A stretch of DNA of 44,388 bases from contig JAFQFD010000043.1 of NCBI GenBank assembly GCA_017415715.1, positions 1 through 44,388 on the forward strand, given 5' to 3'. A program made the translations under genes and the position numbers. This DNA is from Bacteroidales bacterium. Its GTDB lineage: Bacteria > Bacteroidota > Bacteroidia > Bacteroidales > UBA932. Every line of letters starts with the position of its first letter. Position 1 is the first letter of the stretch. Shown here one piece after another: positions 17,023 to 25,567 of the stretch. Under the pieces are notes generated by a model that worked only from the letters and a program-made list of their open reading frames with translations, ran no database searches and was not told the origin of the DNA.

Positions 17023-18666
17023 CTACTTTATTACAAATACTTTTTCTTCCCATTTGTTCAGGCCGAGACCCTCGAATGCAAGGGTTCCGTCTGAAGTCAT
17101 GCGGACAGCCTTGCCAAAGGCCACCTTATCAGGATCGAGCGCAGAAACCTTTACCTTGCCGGCCTTGCCTATCTCGATGCTGATGTTGTCAAGTACCTCC
17201 TCGTTGCCGTTGTAGACATATACGAAAGTTCTCTTTCCGCAACGCACTGCATAGGCCTCAGCCTTGCCGTCCTTCACGGTCTGGAATCTCTGGAAGTCAC
17301 CCTTTCCGGCCTTGAGCATCATGTCGCTGACAAGGCGTGCGTTCTTCATGTAAGGGATCATCTGATGCTCGTCGAACCACTCCCACCACCATGTCATAGG
17401 TGTCAGTGCAGTCTGACTGAAGAGTCCGTACCAGAACGCCCTGCGGAAGTCCATGTTCATTCCGTCGGCAAAGTCGTCGAAGTTCTTTGACCAGTCCCAC
17501 TCATATCCTACCTCGCCTACGATGTAAGGCTTGCCATGCTTCTCAATGTACGCGTCGATGGTTTCAGGAACCACGTGGGTTGCGTTGTATATATGTTTCT
17601 GGTTAATGTCAAGGTTAGCGAGGTCGTTGAGGCCCGCGAGGTCGCGATGCGAGATGGATGTGGTCCTGATGTGCTGGAAAGGATCCAGACCAGCGAGATA
17701 TGTGCTCATCTCATCGTGCCAAGCGACAATCTCCTCTGCCGGAATGACTCCGTCCGGAGCATTGTGCTGCACGTTGTCGATCTCGTTGAAGAACTCCCAC
17801 ATGCCGACTGCAGGACTGTAGCCCCACCTTGCCACGATGTAGCGGAGATAGTTGCGATAGCGTGTCTTTGCCTCCGGGCAGTTGAAGAATGCGCGGTCTG
17901 CCACCACCTTGCCCTGGCCCATGCAGAGCATTACCTTGATGTCAAGATCCTCACAGAGGTTCAGTACATGGTCAAGACGCTCTGCAGCGCTCCTGTTCAT
18001 GTATTCTGTGGTCTCGGCATAACGGTGGTTGTTGAAGCCGTCCTGTCTGTCGATCGGGAAGTTCCAGTCGCATATCCACATACGGGTGAAGTTTCCGCCG
18101 TTCTCGGCGAAGTCAGGAAGCATCACGTCATAGTTGAACCTGTCATGCTGCTCGTGCAGAGCGCTGAAGAACTTCGAGTCGTCCTTTGTGCGTGACTCCC
18201 AGCAAAGATTGATGCCGACACCTCTGAAAGGCTTGCCGTTGTCGTATGCAAGAGTCCAGTTGTCACGCACGTGAAGTATGCCCTGAAGCCTGCTTCTGCG
18301 TGACTTGAATGCAGCTGGAGCTGTCTCAGAGACAACCTCGCCATCTTCACTGTAACGGAAGAAATACGTATATCTTCCTTTCTCCTGTGGAGTGAATCTC
18401 GCCTCCCATACGCTTTCTGCGCCGCTTTCACCTTCCTTGTAGAAGCAAGGAAGCACGAGTTCCTTTCCTGAAGGTGCGGTCAGCACCATGTCAAGTGCAG
18501 CCTCTTCCTGCAGATAAGGGTTTTCCCACTCTCCCGTGAGGGCTACTTCGAAGAATATCGCATCATACTGCTTTACCTTTGATGCGGAAGGGGTCACAGA
18601 AGTGATCTGCGCACCTGCTCCGACCGCAAGGAAGAGCGCCAATGCCGCTATAATGATTCTTTTCAT
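17023..18666 (-). CDS. DUF5060 plus GH5-like (clan GH-A) glycoside hydrolase, exported
   Basis: 547 residues with a signal peptide (MKRIIIAALALFLAVGAGAQ). Residues ~22-125 form a DUF5060-type beta domain (SGKELVLPCFYKEG, WEARFTPQEKGRYTYFFRY); residues ~135-470 form a (beta/alpha)8 barrel of clan GH-A with acid/base Glu295 in WEFFNEIDN and nucleophile Glu385 in IVGEVGYEW; a small C-terminal beta domain follows. DUF5060 accompanies GH5-type barrels in other Bacteroidetes hydrolases. Endo- or exo-mannanase activity is the natural guess in this operon, but I cannot assign a GH5 subfamily. Gaps are 3 nt to both neighbours, so translation is likely coupled. The lack of a lipobox suggests a periplasmic location. 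Confidence 0.85.
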   Translation of the reverse strand: MKRIIIAALALFLAVGAGAQITSVTPSASKVKQYDAIFFEVALTGEWENPYLQEEAALDMVLTAPSGKELVLPCFYKEGESGAESVWEARFTPQEKGRYTYFFRYSEDGEVVSETAPAAFKSRRSRLQGILHVRDNWTLAYDNGKPFRGVGINLCWESRTKDDSKFFSALHEQHDRFNYDVMLPDFAENGGNFTRMWICDWNFPIDRQDGFNNHRYAETTEYMNRSAAERLDHVLNLCEDLDIKVMLCMGQGKVVADRAFFNCPEAKTRYRNYLRYIVARWGYSPAVGMWEFFNEIDNVQHNAPDGVIPAEEIVAWHDEMSTYLAGLDPFQHIRTTSISHRDLAGLNDLANLDINQKHIYNATHVVPETIDAYIEKHGKPYIVGEVGYEWDWSKNFDDFADGMNMDFRRAFWYGLFSQTALTPMTWWWEWFDEHQMIPYMKNARLVSDMMLKAGKGDFQRFQTVKDGKAEAYAVRCGKRTFVYVYNGNEEVLDNISIEIGKAGKVKVSALDPDKVAFGKAVRMTSDGTLAFEGLGLNKWEEKVFVIK

Positions 18667-18669
18667 AGA

Positions 18670-19212
18670 TTATAGTTTTAATGCGTCTACGTCTACAAGT
18701 ACTGTCACCTCTGATGCCTTCTCTGAAAGCTCATATCTCGTCGGGCTTGCAAGAGCGATGCAGAGCACGAGCTTCTTGCCTGCATTTGCCTTGAGACCGG
18801 TCTTGCTGAGGCTCAGGTGGAAGGTCTTGCTGTTGGTGCCGGCAGCTACGCTTACACTTGAAGGAAGCGTATAGATGCCCGGATCCATGACCTCTGCGCC
18901 GAGCTCGGCAGCCTTCGCGGCCGTAGTCTCGTCATTCACGACCACATCCACGCTGAAGGCCTCGCCGGCCTGCTTGCCGGAGCGGATGACTCCGAGGAAC
19001 ACCTCCACTGTCTCTTCCTCAACGGAGAAGTTATATGTATACTCTCCGTCTCCCGAAGGTACATTGTAGATGTTGGTGATGCCGCCGTCGGCCATTGACT
19101 GAGGGATATATACCTTCTCTACACCATAATCCTTGTCGCCATCACCCTTCGCGCAGGAAGCCAGCGCGAAGAGGCTGATGACAGACACTATTGCAAATAA
19201 AATCTTTCTCAT
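18670..19212 (-). CDS. DUF1735-like surface lipoprotein
   Basis: 180 residues with a lipoprotein signal (LFALASC, Cys20) followed by a charged linker (AKGDGDKDYG). The rest is one beta-rich domain resembling DUF1735/BT_3987-type domains of Bacteroidetes PUL lipoproteins: VYIPQSM near the start, VDVVVNDETTAAKAAELG in the middle, and a C-terminal segment ending in a beta strand (VTVLVDVDAL). Such domains are usually N-terminal parts of surface glycan-binding proteins or of enzymes; here the domain stands alone. It follows SusD2 by 9 nt and precedes the GH5-like gene by 3 nt, so it is probably an accessory glycan-binding protein of the second SusCD pair. Confidence 0.75.
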   Translation of the reverse strand: MRKILFAIVSVISLFALASCAKGDGDKDYGVEKVYIPQSMADGGITNIYNVPSGDGEYTYNFSVEEETVEVFLGVIRSGKQAGEAFSVDVVVNDETTAAKAAELGAEVMDPGIYTLPSSVSVAAGTNSKTFHLSLSKTGLKANAGKKLVLCIALASPTRYELSEKASEVTVLVDVDALKL

Positions 19213-19221
19213 ATCGATCTG

Positions 19222-20880
19222 TTAGTATTGAGGGTTCTGCTCCAATGTGTTGCCTGAATTCTCGATCTCCGAACGGAGGAAAGGAAGGTAGTAGTTTCTC
19301 TCGTAGAATGTACGGGTAGCCACTTCCTGCACCTGATAGCTCCATCCTGTCTCGGTCTTTGTGACTGCAACTCCGAGAACCGGCTTGTTAAGTACGTCCA
19401 TAGCATCCTTCCAGCGGAGGAGGTCCCAGTAGCGGTGATCCTCGAATGCGAGCTCGACACGTCTTTCACGCTTCACAGCCTCGCGGAAGGACTCCTTGTC
19501 GCTTGCCACGACCTTCGCAAGCTTGGTGCTTGCACGGTCTCTCACCTGCTGGAGAGCCTGCCTTGCCGAGATGGTGAAGCCTGCAGGAACCGCATCAGGT
19601 CCATAGGCCTCGTTCATAGCCTCGGCATAGTTGAGGAGCACCTCTCCCCAACGGTAAGCCACCCAGTTGTGCTGAGCCGCCTGGCCCTGTACAAGGTTGA
19701 GGTTGTCTGTGAGGAACTTCTTGAGATAGTATCCTGTGCGGCTTGCGTTTGCATTCGCCATGTCGTCGGTCGCACCGGCAGACTGGTCGATCACGCGGCC
19801 GTTCCATGTGCTTCCGTTTGTAACGACTGACGCTGCGAGGCGAGGGTCGCGGTTTGCATATGGATTTTCAGGGTCAGGAGTTCCTACATACTCATACGCA
19901 GCAACAAGGTTGTGAGTAGGACATGCGCCGCTCTTTCCGCCCTGTGTCGCGATAGGATAGTTGTTCTTCTCCATGTTGTTCGACTGCGAACGACGCACCG
20001 CATAGATGGTCTCAGGGCTTGTCAGAGGGTTTCCTCCGACGAAGTATGAGCCATAGCTAGGGTCGAGGGAATAAGTGAGGTCCGGATGTGTCAGGAGCTC
20101 GTTTGCAGCAGCGGCCGCAGCCTCCCATTTTGTTACGTCATTGTCAGGATTGTGGAGCGGAGATGCCGCATAGAGGAGGGTGCGGGCCTTTATGGCGAGC
20201 GCCACGCCGAGAGTGAAGCGGCCTTCGCGGTCCTTGAATTCATCCCAGTTGAGAGCAAGCTCCGACTTGTAGTCATCGATCTCTCTTACCACATACTCCA
20301 CAACCTCTTCGTATGTAGAACGCTGGATCATGGTACCGTCGTCAATGAATGACTCGACGATAGGAACGCCTCCATACATCTTCGCGAGTTCTGAATAGTA
20401 GTATGCCTTGGCAACATGCGCTTCAGCCTTGAACCATGCAAGTGACTGAAGGTCACGCTCATAGTTCACCTTGTCGGTCACGAGGTTACGGTTCTGGGCG
20501 AGCATTTCCTCTCCCTTTCCGTCTCCAACGTAGTCGAGGAAGAAATTCGCGGCGCGGATTCCTTCATAGTAGTTCCTGTAGTATGTGAAGAGAGGGTTTA
20601 CGTTCTCGTTCAGCATACCCTTGTTGAAATAGATCACATTGGACTGGGCAGATGTCTGCTGAGCCTCATCTGACGCAGTAGCGAAAATGTTGCTGTCGAT
20701 CATTCCGAATCCGTATCCGATCGGAGTGTAGAATGCTCGGCCGAAGCCCCAGATCGCGCTGTAGTTTGTGGCTATCGTCTCCCCTGTCGAGTTGCGGTCA
20801 ATGCTTGTATTGAGGAAGTCGCTGCAGGAAGATGACGCCAATGCAATCGCAAGAATGGATAATATTGTTCTTATTTTCAT
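19222..20880 (-). CDS. SusD/RagB-family glycan-binding lipoprotein (SusD2)
   Basis: About 552 residues. Lipoprotein signal MKIRTILSILAIALASSSC, then SDFLNTS, the usual SusD opening. TPR-type helices surround a starch-binding-like groove; recognisable SusD segments are RAANFFLDYVG, AEAHVAKAYYYSELAKMYGGVPIV, ALAIKARTLLYAASPLHNP, YRWGEVLLNYAEAMNEAYG and VKRERRVELAFEDHRYWDLLRWKDAM. SusD proteins cap the SusC channel on the cell surface and deliver oligosaccharide. An in-frame ATG at 20889 would add MQS; I prefer 20880, which gives a standard signal peptide. It lies directly downstream of the short SusC (gap under 15 nt) and is therefore its partner. Confidence 0.93.
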   Translation of the reverse strand: MKIRTILSILAIALASSSCSDFLNTSIDRNSTGETIATNYSAIWGFGRAFYTPIGYGFGMIDSNIFATASDEAQQTSAQSNVIYFNKGMLNENVNPLFTYYRNYYEGIRAANFFLDYVGDGKGEEMLAQNRNLVTDKVNYERDLQSLAWFKAEAHVAKAYYYSELAKMYGGVPIVESFIDDGTMIQRSTYEEVVEYVVREIDDYKSELALNWDEFKDREGRFTLGVALAIKARTLLYAASPLHNPDNDVTKWEAAAAAANELLTHPDLTYSLDPSYGSYFVGGNPLTSPETIYAVRRSQSNNMEKNNYPIATQGGKSGACPTHNLVAAYEYVGTPDPENPYANRDPRLAASVVTNGSTWNGRVIDQSAGATDDMANANASRTGYYLKKFLTDNLNLVQGQAAQHNWVAYRWGEVLLNYAEAMNEAYGPDAVPAGFTISARQALQQVRDRASTKLAKVVASDKESFREAVKRERRVELAFEDHRYWDLLRWKDAMDVLNKPVLGVAVTKTETGWSYQVQEVATRTFYERNYYLPFLRSEIENSGNTLEQNPQY

Positions 20881-20892
20881 ACTCTGCATTCT

Positions 20893-23703
20893 TTAGAAGG
20901 TGATCGATACGCCTACATTGTAGGATCTGATTGTAGGATAGCCGCTGATCTTCTCCGGATCCATTTTGTAGTTCTTGAGAAGTCCGCTGAAAGTGAGGAG
21001 GTTCTGCGCGCTCAGATAGAGTCTGAGGTTGTCGATGCCTGCCTCCTGAAGCTTCAGGGCTGTGAAATTGTATCCGAGCTCGAGGTTGCGCAGCTTGAGG
21101 TAGTCTGCGTTCTTCACCCACATTGAGCTTGTCTGGTAGTTGTTCTCGTTGCTCTGGGTTGTAAGGCGAGGATATCTTGCAGTGGCGCGTGTGTCGATGC
21201 CCTGCTCTGGATAATATGCCCATGCGCCCTTTGCGATCTCGTATGCATTGCCGTTGTTGACGAATGCCATCACCTGGTTCTTGTTGTCAAGAATGTTCAC
21301 AGACATTCCGGCAGCTCCCTGGAAGAGGACTTCGAGGTCGAAGCCCTTCCATGCGATCTTTCCGCCGAAGCTGAAATACCACTCAGGATATGGAGACTTG
21401 CCGATCTGAGTCACGTCGTTCTGGTCTACGACACCGTTCTTGTCAAGGTCGCGATACTTTACATCACCCGGCTGCACTGAACCGAATGCAGGGGTAGGGA
21501 TACCAAGCTTGAGGTTGCCGTCGCTGTCGAAGTCGCTGATGTCATAGAATCTCTCAGCCTCAAGGCCGATATATGTTCCGTAAGGACGTCCTGTCTTGGC
21601 GCTGAATGCGTTTGCAGGAGTCACCTCGTTCATATAGTCAATGGTGTTCTTTGCATATGAAACCATTCCGTTGAGCCTGTATGAGAAGTCGCCGCTCTTG
21701 CCTGCATAGGCTGCCGAAACCTCGAATCCTCTTGTAGTCATTTCACCCACATTCGAGAACACATACTGCTTTCCGTAATATGCCATCTTCGAGTTGTCGA
21801 GCGTCAGGATGTTGCTTCTCTTGTCAAGGAAGGCGTCTGCCGTGAGGCTGAGGCCCTTGAAGAGGACAGCCTCGACGCCGACATTGTACTTCATGCTCTT
21901 CTCAGGCACCACATTGGCGTTGCTGATGAACATAGGCACGAGCGAGCCGTTGTCTGTTCCGCCGTTAGGACCGATGTAGAATGCTCCGATGTAGCTGCTT
22001 GTATAGTAGTGCTTGAAGAGGAAACGTCCGCCTGTATCGAAGTTTGAGAGCACCGATGTAGCATTGGACTGCGAAGTACCTGCCATACCGAATGATGCCC
22101 TTACCTTAAGGAAGTCCACCCATGAACTGTTCTTGAGGAAGTCCTCGTTCGATGCGATCCATCCGAAAGATGCTGACGGATAGAAATGCCATCTGTGACC
22201 CGGAGCGTATGCGTCGTTGCCGAAGTAAGAGAAGGCAAGCTGAGCGACATAGCGGCTGTCATAGTTGTAGTCGAAGATTCCGTTGAGGTTAAGGTAGTTC
22301 ACCTTGTAAGTATAGAAGTCATTGCCCTTGTATGCTGAAATGTTGTAGTTGACAGCAGCAGACACGGCATGCTTGCCGAATGTGCGGTCATATCCTACGG
22401 TCAGACGGCCCTGCTTCCAGTCCTGCATGCCTGCCGAGCCGTAGCCGCTGGCAGTGAGTGAGGTTGTCTGGTTGGTGGTCGTGGTGTTGCCGTTGAAGTA
22501 GCGGGCATAATCCTTGGTCTTGCTGTATGTACTCAAGGTGTAGCTGTAGAATGAGAACGCCTCCTCGAGGTAGAGACCAGGGGTCAGGATGTCGAGCTTC
22601 TCCCTGAGCATGAAGTTGCCCTGGAGCGCTCTCGCCTTCTGCGAATACCATCCGAGCTCGTTTGCCGAAGCGTACGGGTTGTTCGGATAGATGGAAGTAC
22701 CTGAAAGGTGTCCGAGCTCCTTGTCGTCATAGATGTTGTAAGCGTTGGAAGGAGTGCGGGCGAGGTCGCTGAAGAGGTCGGTCACACCGTAGTTAGGCCT
22801 TCTGCGCATCTCGATCTTTCCGCTGAAGTCCACCCTGAACTCGAATATCTTCATGATATTGAAGTCGAGGTTTGCCCTGATGTTATATCTTTCGTAGCCG
22901 AGATTCTTGGTGCTGTCGGTGTTTCTGGTGTTGAAGAGACCCTGTGTGTTGAGGTATCCGAGATTCACATTGTAGCGTGCATTCTCGTTTCCGCCGTTGA
23001 AGATGACGTCGCCGTCAACGAACGAGCCTGCGTCACGGAGGACTTCGTCATACCAGTCCACATCCACGCCTGCGCCCACCTGATAGGCCTTGAGCTGCTC
23101 AGCGTTGTAGGCAGGAGTCCATACCATTCCGTTGTCATTCGACACCGCCTGGTTGTAGAGGTTCGCGAATTCATATGAACCGAGAGGCTTGTTGAGCACT
23201 GTAGGAGTGGTTGCACCATAGCGTACCTTTGCGGTAACGGTAGAAGGCGCCACCTTTCCCCTCTTGGTCTCGATCTTGATCACGCCGTTTGCGCCACGGT
23301 CTCCGTAGATCGCAAGAGCGGCACCGTCCTTCAGGACTGAGACGCTCTCGATCTCCGACGGAGAAAGAGACACAAGATACTCTGAGTTGACTTCAAATCC
23401 GTCAACGAAGATCCTTGCTGAATTCCAAGTGCCGGATCCGTAGCTGCCCACACCGCGGACGAGCCACTGGGCATTGTCATATCCCACAGCACCGTTGCCC
23501 TGGAGCACTGTAAGTCCGGGAAGCATGCCCACCAAGGTGTTTGAGAGGTTGGATGCCTGGATATGGTACAGTTCATCTCCGGATACAGTCGACACGGCTG
23601 CAGTCGACAGCGAGTCGGATTTCTCCTGAGCCGCCACGCCTGTGGAAATCAGTATCGATGCACTCAGCAGAGTGAGACATCTGAATATATTCTGTTTTCT
23701 CAT
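20893..23703 (-). CDS. SusC/RagA-family TonB-dependent transporter, short form without N-terminal regulatory domain (SusC2)
   Basis: 936-residue outer-membrane receptor with a signal peptide (MRKQNIFRCLTLLSASILISTGVAAQ). The plug domain starts almost at once (DELYHIQASNLSNTLVGMLPGLTVLQG, WLVRGVGSYG, IESVSVLKDGAALAIYGDRGANGVIKIETKRG). A 22-strand beta barrel follows, ending SYNVGVSITF with the C-terminal aromatic needed for barrel assembly. Unlike SusC1 it lacks the ~80-residue carboxypeptidase-regulatory-like domain, and no clear TonB box is visible between the signal peptide and the plug. It is translated with SusD2 just downstream and follows SusD1 by 13 nt. Import of a manno-oligosaccharide is inferred. 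The missing N-terminal domain may reflect family variation rather than decay, since the barrel is intact. Confidence 0.92.
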   Translation of the reverse strand: MRKQNIFRCLTLLSASILISTGVAAQEKSDSLSTAAVSTVSGDELYHIQASNLSNTLVGMLPGLTVLQGNGAVGYDNAQWLVRGVGSYGSGTWNSARIFVDGFEVNSEYLVSLSPSEIESVSVLKDGAALAIYGDRGANGVIKIETKRGKVAPSTVTAKVRYGATTPTVLNKPLGSYEFANLYNQAVSNDNGMVWTPAYNAEQLKAYQVGAGVDVDWYDEVLRDAGSFVDGDVIFNGGNENARYNVNLGYLNTQGLFNTRNTDSTKNLGYERYNIRANLDFNIMKIFEFRVDFSGKIEMRRRPNYGVTDLFSDLARTPSNAYNIYDDKELGHLSGTSIYPNNPYASANELGWYSQKARALQGNFMLREKLDILTPGLYLEEAFSFYSYTLSTYSKTKDYARYFNGNTTTTNQTTSLTASGYGSAGMQDWKQGRLTVGYDRTFGKHAVSAAVNYNISAYKGNDFYTYKVNYLNLNGIFDYNYDSRYVAQLAFSYFGNDAYAPGHRWHFYPSASFGWIASNEDFLKNSSWVDFLKVRASFGMAGTSQSNATSVLSNFDTGGRFLFKHYYTSSYIGAFYIGPNGGTDNGSLVPMFISNANVVPEKSMKYNVGVEAVLFKGLSLTADAFLDKRSNILTLDNSKMAYYGKQYVFSNVGEMTTRGFEVSAAYAGKSGDFSYRLNGMVSYAKNTIDYMNEVTPANAFSAKTGRPYGTYIGLEAERFYDISDFDSDGNLKLGIPTPAFGSVQPGDVKYRDLDKNGVVDQNDVTQIGKSPYPEWYFSFGGKIAWKGFDLEVLFQGAAGMSVNILDNKNQVMAFVNNGNAYEIAKGAWAYYPEQGIDTRATARYPRLTTQSNENNYQTSSMWVKNADYLKLRNLELGYNFTALKLQEAGIDNLRLYLSAQNLLTFSGLLKNYKMDPEKISGYPTIRSYNVGVSITF

Positions 23704-23716
23704 TGTCTTCTGAATT

Positions 23717-25558
23717 TTAATAACCTGGATTCTGTGTAGTTGTTCCCTTGTTTATCTCAGTCTGAGGGAATGGCTCGAGGTACATTGCAGGAGACCAGAA
23801 AGACTGATAGTATTCTGTTTCCCAGTATGTATCGATCGTGCTCTTGTCGTATGGCCAGGTCGCGCCAGCCTTGATGTTGAACGTAAATCCACGCATCGAG
23901 CCTCCGCAGATACCGTTTCCGATGTCCTTGTGCTTCCAGTGCTTCACATCGAAATATCTGTGATTCTCCGAGAACAATTCGATAGCCCGTTCTCTCTGGA
24001 TAATCTCCCTGAGCTTGGTCTGGTCTGTCTCGGCGATTGCCGGAAGACCTGCACGCTCGTGTATCTTGTTAAGATTCTCAAGAGCTTTTGTAGAATTGCC
24101 ATACTCGTTGTACGCCTCTGCAAGGTTGAGGTATGTCTCTGCAAGACGGAAGAGAGGGAACTCGAACCATGTCCTTGAACCGGCCTTGTAATAGAACTTG
24201 ATCCTCTCGCCGGAAATCTGGCCCTTGTCGGAACCGCCCACGCTGTTAGGGAAGGCGTCGCCCATGCCGATCTTTCCATCGTAGCCGTTACGTCCCCATC
24301 CGAGACTTGTCCACTTGGTGTCGCCAGGGTTGTTCATTGCATCGTGTCCGGCGAACTTGATGTCAGCGAGAGCTCTTGGCTCTATATCCGCCACATTCTG
24401 GATCCAGTCTGCGCCGTTTCTTGGAGCAGCGTCGCCCATTGCAGGCCAGCTCATCTCCGAACCGTCGTTCTTATAATACTGCTTGATATGGTTGGAGAGG
24501 ACTCCCGACTCGCCTGAGTCAAAGCGGTTCCATGTCCAGTATGCCGAGCAGTTATTATATAGGAATATATATGTGCTGTAGTCCTGGGCTGTGCTGTTGT
24601 TCTTGAAGGCAAGTATGATCTCCTTGTTGGAAGGAGTCGAGGTTGCTGTCGCATAATCGACAAAAGGATTTCCTGTGTTGATGAGTGCAACGCCGTTTGC
24701 TGCAGCCCATGTCAGGACAGCCTCGTTTGCCTCGATGGCATCATTCCAGCGCTCCTTGTCCGCATTGCCGAAGCAGATGAGGTTGTTGAGGTCGCCGTTG
24801 TCCAGGTATGGAGTCGCACTGTTGAAGAGCGGACGCGCAGCGAACTGGAGCGCTCTCGCCTTGATTGCGAGAACGGCGCCCTGAGTCATGCGGCCGTTGT
24901 TTGCGGCATCCCACTTCGCAGGAAGCACTGCATATGCCTCGTCACAAAGGTCAATGACGTGCTGAAGAGTCTCCTCAAGAGTAGCACGGCCTGCTGTCAG
25001 GTCATCTGAAGCCTCGAAAGACCTTGTCACGATCGGAACTCCTCCGAAACGATAGAACATACCCATGTATCTGTATGCTATGAGAGCTGTGACTTCAGCC
25101 TTGATGACCGCCTTCTCCTGGTCGGTCATGTCAGCCACCTTGTCGATGTTCTCCTTCACGATATAGCACTGACGGATGACACTCCAGTTCTTTGCATAGT
25201 TCTCTGAACCTGCGCTTGAACCGTTTGAAGCATCTGTAGCGTCAGATCCTGCTCCGTTCACACTGAGTCCCTGCTGTGCTATGAAGTATGTTCCATGCCA
25301 GCTGGCACCTCTGTTGATCTCGCCTGAAATGGCGCCCAGAGTGCCGTGGGTGTAACCCAGGCCGCCTGGAAGGCCGTGTATCAGGGCGCTTGAGTAGCAG
25401 GACATCAATGCCGCTTCGGCGTTCTTCTTAGTGCCGAACACTGCGTCGCGGTCTACGGTACCTGTCGTATCCGGCTTCTGAAGGAAGAAGTCGCAGGATG
25501 TCAGGGCAAGGAGACCGAGAACTGCCAAAATCTTTGTTATGTTTTTCATCTTGTTCAT
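23717..25558 (-). CDS. SusD/RagB-family glycan-binding lipoprotein (SusD1)
   Basis: 613 residues with a lipoprotein signal (ILAVLGLLALTSC) followed by DFFLQKPDTTG. SusD landmarks are AVFGTKKNAEAALMSCYSS, IAYRYMGMFYRFGGVPIVTRS, AVLAIKARALQFAARPLFN, FPLFRLAETYLNLAEAYNEYG and IIQRERAIELFSENHRYFDVKHWKH. It is somewhat longer than SusD2 and only distantly similar, so the two pairs were probably acquired separately rather than by recent duplication. Start is 9 nt after the SusC1 stop. An alternative ATG at 25549 gives MKNITK and is equally plausible. It acts as the surface lid and binding partner of SusC1. Confidence 0.93.
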   Translation of the reverse strand: MNKMKNITKILAVLGLLALTSCDFFLQKPDTTGTVDRDAVFGTKKNAEAALMSCYSSALIHGLPGGLGYTHGTLGAISGEINRGASWHGTYFIAQQGLSVNGAGSDATDASNGSSAGSENYAKNWSVIRQCYIVKENIDKVADMTDQEKAVIKAEVTALIAYRYMGMFYRFGGVPIVTRSFEASDDLTAGRATLEETLQHVIDLCDEAYAVLPAKWDAANNGRMTQGAVLAIKARALQFAARPLFNSATPYLDNGDLNNLICFGNADKERWNDAIEANEAVLTWAAANGVALINTGNPFVDYATATSTPSNKEIILAFKNNSTAQDYSTYIFLYNNCSAYWTWNRFDSGESGVLSNHIKQYYKNDGSEMSWPAMGDAAPRNGADWIQNVADIEPRALADIKFAGHDAMNNPGDTKWTSLGWGRNGYDGKIGMGDAFPNSVGGSDKGQISGERIKFYYKAGSRTWFEFPLFRLAETYLNLAEAYNEYGNSTKALENLNKIHERAGLPAIAETDQTKLREIIQRERAIELFSENHRYFDVKHWKHKDIGNGICGGSMRGFTFNIKAGATWPYDKSTIDTYWETEYYQSFWSPAMYLEPFPQTEINKGTTTQNPGY

Positions 25559-25567
25559 TCTTTAGTT